From NCBI GenBank assembly GCA_000403945.1, contig APFI01000152.1, forward strand, positions 1 through 7,789: a DNA stretch of 7,789 bases, given 5' to 3'. Under the pieces are notes generated by a model that had not been told where the DNA came from, searched no databases, and saw only the letters and a list, made by a program, of their open reading frames with translations. Numbering within the stretch: position 1 is the first letter of the stretch; each line of letters starts with the position of its first letter. Shown here one piece after another: positions 4,434 to 7,789 of this stretch. Made by a program: the position numbers and the translations under genes. This DNA comes from Desulfovibrio sp. Dsv1 (GTDB lineage: Bacteria; Desulfobacterota; Desulfovibrionia; Desulfovibrionales; Desulfovibrionaceae).

Positions 4434-4583
4434 CATTGCGCCGTTTCCCGTCGCGTTCAAAAAAGTTGTCAACCCCCCTTTTGGCACAAATTCGCCGGGA
4501 TTTGGTAGCAATTTCGGCAAAACCTCAAAAAGGTGTGGTACGCTTTCGCCAAAATTGCTGACCCAGCAAAGAGGCGAAGAAAC
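4434..4583 (+). other. Leader before the tape measure gene, no gene seen
   Basis: No ORF of note. It contains a perfect short hairpin TTGCTG-ACC-CAGCAA (4555-4569) directly before the ribosome binding site (AGAGG 4570-4574). No convincing sigma-70 promoter was found; TTGTCA (4466-4471) has no good -10 partner. Tape measure transcription therefore probably depends on readthrough or antitermination of the late transcript. Confidence 0.4.
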
Positions 4584-7500
4584 ATGCCCGGATACGACAT
4601 CTCTATTGATCTCCATGCCCTGAACGCCGACAAGGCGGCATCCGCCATTGACCAGGTGACCCGATCCGCAAGCCAGGCGGAAAAGGCCCTTGGGGGGATT
4701 GGTGCGGAGTCGGCAAAGGCGGCATCTCAGACCGTTGAGCTGGGCCGTAGGGGCAAAGACGCCGGAGAGGCGATTAACACCGCCATGAAGAACGCCGCGA
4801 AGAGCGTCCTTGCCCTCGTGGGCGCGTACAAGGCCGTTGAGGGCATGAAGGGCTTTGTTCAGCGCGGCATTGAGTTCAACTCGTCTATCGAATCAAGCCG
4901 TATCGGCATGGCGTCCATTATTACGTCAATGGTGCAGTTGGAGGATGCACAGGGGAAAGTTCTCGAAGGCGCGAAAAAATATCAAGCGGCTCAGGGCATT
5001 GCCGCTGACATGATGAAGGAAATCCAGCGCCTCGGACTGGAAACAACCGCCACCACACAAGAGCTTGTGGAAGGCGTCCAAACCATTATGGGGCCTGCCG
5101 TGCAAGCGGGTATGGCCTTGAAAGACATTCCCAGGTTTGCCGTTGCGGGCGCGCAGGCCATGCAGACCCTGGGTATCCCGCTCAACCAGATGCGTACCGA
5201 GCTTGACGCGATCCTGACGGGAACGGTCAACATGGTGCAGGATATCCTTGCCCCGAAACTCTTTGCTGATGTGAAAGGGGACCTCGGCGAATATATCAGA
5301 GGTCTGAAAGAAGCGGGCACGCTTATCCCGGAACTCAACAAGCGGCTTGAACCTTTCGTCCTTGCGGGTAAGGACGTTGCCCAGACGTGGAAAGGCCTGA
5401 CAAGCAACCTTTCTGAAGCGCTGGATGTTCTGGCGGGCAATTCGGCACAGGGGATAACGAAGAGCCTGAAAAAAGCTATTGCAGTAATGCAGGATTTTAT
5501 CCTGATTACTGAAAATGGGCAGACACGTATCAGCGACAATCTAGAAAACATCGCGGAATTTTTGACACATCTTGAAAACAGGATCGGCGGAGCCATCCTT
5601 GGCAGCGTAGAGGCGCTTGTAGGTGGATTCAAGGCTATTAATGATGCTATTGGCCCCGATAGCTACGACGCCATTGAATCTTTAGCCGTTGCAACAAAAA
5701 CGGCCACAGCGGCCATGTTGGGACTTGCGGTAGCGCAGAAGGCCGCCACCGCTGTTGAAAATTGGAACCAGTACAAGGCCAGCCTGGTAGAAGCTTCACG
5801 CGTCGAGGCGTTGAAGGCGACTGAAAGGATGAACGCCGCCCGCACAACGGTTCAGGCCCTGCGCGAGGAACAGGTATTCATTAAAAAGCAGATTGCATCA
5901 GCGGAAGCAACAAAGAAAAGTTCGTCACGAACACGGGAGCTGGCGACGCTACGCCAGGAATTGACTGTTGTGACCGGTGAATTGAGTCTAGCGGAGAGCA
6001 AATATGCAGCGGCGCAGGCGGCGAGTAAAACAGCGGGCGACAAGTTTTTCAGTCTGAAAAACGGCATTTCAAACCTTGCAGCCGTTGGCAATAAGCTGAA
6101 AGCGGCTTTTTCTTCCCTCATGGGATTTTTTGGTGGCCCCTGGGGGGTTGCCCTGACCGTAGCGGCTGCGGGAGTTGGCTACCTTGCCTCGCGGGAGAGT
6201 GACGCCGAGCGCACGGCGAAAAATCATGCGGAAGCACTAAAGCTTCTGGATAAAGCATTAAAAGGCGCTACGGATCAAAGCGGCAATCTGACGCGGGCAC
6301 TGACTGATCTGGAGCAAAAAGAACTTCAGATAGGCATCAGTAAACTGTCACAGGCCCTTACATCGGAAATGGCTGCTTTGCAGAGCAAGGTTAAGGATGT
6401 TGTCAGCGATATAAATTGGGAGCTGATGAGCATAGGCAGGGATACCGGGGAAATTGACTCAAATTTGTCAAACCTCAAGGATGCGCTTGAAGCCTTGCCG
6501 GAAAAGCTCAAGAACGGGCAAATATCCGCTGAAGATTTTTACAACGAGATGATGAAGCTCGCGCTGGTTGCGCGTGATGCTGGAATCGCGAAGATTGCAA
6601 GCCAAATCGAAGAATTGGCGACAGCGGAAGAGAATAGCGCGCAGAGTATCCACAAAACGACAACGGCGCTCAATAAAAATAAAGAACTTCTGAAGCAGTC
6701 CAAAGAGGCGACCAATTCCGTTACGCAAGCCTCCAATGAAAATGCCCAGGCGCTCAAAGAACGTGAGGCCGTGCAAAAGGCGTTAAACGAAAGCGGCCAA
6801 AAGGAAATCAAGACCGCAGCGGATGCCATCGAATGGTTCAGCAAGAGATATAATGCCACAAAGCAGGGCAAGGAAGCGCTTGAGGCCGAGGCAAAGGCAA
6901 CGGATGAATCGGCTTTAGCCACGTTGCGGCTTGCCTCTGCCAAAGCCCTTGCTGATGCTATAACCGCCGGATTTATCGCCTCTCAGGAAGGGGCGACACA
7001 AGCGCAGATTGACAACGCGCAAAAACTGTTTGCCGAATATGGCAAATTAGCAGGCTTTATTGCCAAGATTGAGGCAAACAAGGGGAAGTTGGGGGAAAAA
7101 GTCAGTGGAGGCGGCACCTCATCCATCGACAACGCACGCCAGTCTGTAGAGCGCCTCAAAGACGAGATTGCCCAACTCAACGGCACGGCTGGCAAGACCG
7201 GGACAGACCTCAAGAAAAAACTGGCCGAGATTGAGAAGCTTGGTGAAGCTGCGAAACTGAGTGCCGGGGAAATCCAAAGACTCAAGACCGACTACACGGA
7301 TGCTTTTCGCACAAATACTCTTAACGAATTTAACAAGGAGGTTTTGAAACTCGAAGACAATACCGGCGCTCTGCGTGAGATTGAGATCGCGGAGACGGTG
7401 AAGGAATGGGAACAACGCTTTACCGCCGCTGGTTTGAGTGCGGAGCAGGCAGCTCCGCACATGGAACGGTTGAAGAAGGCTCTTGCGGAGCAGGAAGACT

Positions 7501-7789
7501 TCAAAGACCTGAAGGTCGCTGCGGACTTCTACAAGGAGCTTGGGGAGCTTTCCGGCGAATACGGGAAGGACATTGAATATCAGAACAGCCTGATCGAGAA
7601 GCAGGCCAAAGCGTGGAGGCAGGCGGGCATCCCGCTGGCGGACATTCAGAAGCGCGTGGAGCTCATGCGTCTGAAGATGTCCACCGACCCCCTTGACGGC
7701 GCGTACCGGGGCCTGCTGAAGTTCACCGCCGAATATTCCGACGCTGGCAAGCAGTGGGAGGACATTACCCACAATTTTGCCTCGGACTT
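4584..7789 (+). CDS. Tail tape measure protein, N-terminal part (3' end outside window)
   Basis: An uninterrupted frame from ATG 4584 to the window edge, 1068 complete codons and still open. AGAGG at 4570-4574 gives a slightly long spacing. The only other start, GTG 4533, lacks a ribosome binding site, and a stop at 4506 bounds the frame. The protein is dominated by long Ala, Lys and Glu-rich helices and coiled coils, for example about residues 406-480 and from 700 onward. There is one hydrophobic Gly/Ala-rich segment at about residues 514-535 (FFGGPWGVALTVAAAGVGYLA), the type of segment that in tape measure proteins is thought to insert in the host membrane. The tape measure sets tail length and is ejected ahead of DNA. 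At roughly 0.15 nm per residue, a known rule of thumb, the visible part alone implies a tail longer than about 160 nm. No peptidase or lysozyme motif was recognised in the visible part. The G/GT chaperone, its normal partner, lies 2.7 kb upstream across the inserted cassette. Confidence 0.93.
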   Translation, partial: MPGYDISIDLHALNADKAASAIDQVTRSASQAEKALGGIGAESAKAASQTVELGRRGKDAGEAINTAMKNAAKSVLALVGAYKAVEGMKGFVQRGIEFNSSIESSRIGMASIITSMVQLEDAQGKVLEGAKKYQAAQGIAADMMKEIQRLGLETTATTQELVEGVQTIMGPAVQAGMALKDIPRFAVAGAQAMQTLGIPLNQMRTELDAILTGTVNMVQDILAPKLFADVKGDLGEYIRGLKEAGTLIPELNKRLEPFVLAGKDVAQTWKGLTSNLSEALDVLAGNSAQGITKSLKKAIAVMQDFILITENGQTRISDNLENIAEFLTHLENRIGGAILGSVEALVGGFKAINDAIGPDSYDAIESLAVATKTATAAMLGLAVAQKAATAVENWNQYKASLVEASRVEALKATERMNAARTTVQALREEQVFIKKQIASAEATKKSSSRTRELATLRQELTVVTGELSLAESKYAAAQAASKTAGDKFFSLKNGISNLAAVGNKLKAAFSSLMGFFGGPWGVALTVAAAGVGYLASRESDAERTAKNHAEALKLLDKALKGATDQSGNLTRALTDLEQKELQIGISKLSQALTSEMAALQSKVKDVVSDINWELMSIGRDTGEIDSNLSNLKDALEALPEKLKNGQISAEDFYNEMMKLALVARDAGIAKIASQIEELATAEENSAQSIHKTTTALNKNKELLKQSKEATNSVTQASNENAQALKEREAVQKALNESGQKEIKTAADAIEWFSKRYNATKQGKEALEAEAKATDESALATLRLASAKALADAITAGFIASQEGATQAQIDNAQKLFAEYGKLAGFIAKIEANKGKLGEKVSGGGTSSIDNARQSVERLKDEIAQLNGTAGKTGTDLKKKLAEIEKLGEAAKLSAGEIQRLKTDYTDAFRTNTLNEFNKEVLKLEDNTGALREIEIAETVKEWEQRFTAAGLSAEQAAPHMERLKKALAEQEDFKDLKVAADFYKELGELSGEYGKDIEYQNSLIEKQAKAWRQAGIPLADIQKRVELMRLKMSTDPLDGAYRGLLKFTAEYSDAGKQWEDITHNFASD

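Noticed and set aside
4482..4494. Sigma-54-like promoter (TGGCAC motif) before the tape measure gene
   Set aside because: The GG and GC elements are nine bases apart instead of ten and the -12 part does not match.
4991..5632. Long minus-strand open frames opposite the tape measure gene (also at 6539-6943 and 7119-7772)
   Set aside because: They are antisense shadows of a continuous 1068-codon plus-strand frame, with Ser/Ala/Leu-rich translations and no ribosome binding sites or domain motifs.

Overview
This window is a piece of a tailed-phage or prophage genome. It holds the tail-morphogenesis block of what looks like a long, non-contractile-tailed phage, interrupted by a cassette of accessory genes. 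The GC-rich coding style and the tail-gene/antirepressor content would suit a prophage of a Desulfovibrio-like Deltaproteobacterium, but the sequence does not prove this, and no host gene or attachment site is visible.

Layout. (1) 1-1118, plus strand: 3' part of a tail tube protein gene. (2) 1133-1842: a lambda G/GT-type tail assembly chaperone pair. The short ORF ends at 1492. A textbook -1 slippery heptamer (A AAA AAC, 1483-1489) lies directly before its stop, followed after 7 nt by a 12-bp hairpin, and joins it to a second reading frame ending at 1842. (3) 1853-1880: strong intrinsic terminator. (4) 1980-2476, minus strand: a complete brnT-brnA toxin-antitoxin pair with its own consensus-like promoter and palindromic operator. 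(5) 2539-3206 and 3190-4359, plus strand: two successive antirepressor modules, each with a C4-family antisense RNA directly upstream. The first encodes a short BRO-N protein and the second a full-length P22 Ant-like protein. (6) 4405-4433: second intrinsic terminator. (7) 4584 to the end: a tape measure gene, at least 1068 codons, open past the window edge.

The main discovery is the pair of C4 RNAs. Each folds into a closing stem plus two internal hairpins. In each, the second hairpin loop and the adjoining linker are antisense to the ribosome binding site of the antirepressor gene just downstream. The two RNAs differ in loop sequence, and their targets differ to match, so they should act as two independent, non-crossing switches. 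Each unit also has a second, upstream copy of its target before the C4 RNA, with a terminator-like hairpin in between. This matches the logic of the phage P1/P7 immunity C4 RNA, here duplicated and placed inside a tail operon.

How it fits together. The tail genes would be read as one late transcript, but two terminators bracket the cassette, so tape measure expression needs readthrough, late antitermination or a local promoter. The cassette looks like a moron: self-promoted, terminator-flanked genes active in the lysogen. BrnTA may stabilise the prophage or act in defence. The antirepressors would induce the prophage, or interfere with the repressors of other prophages, when C4 control is lifted.
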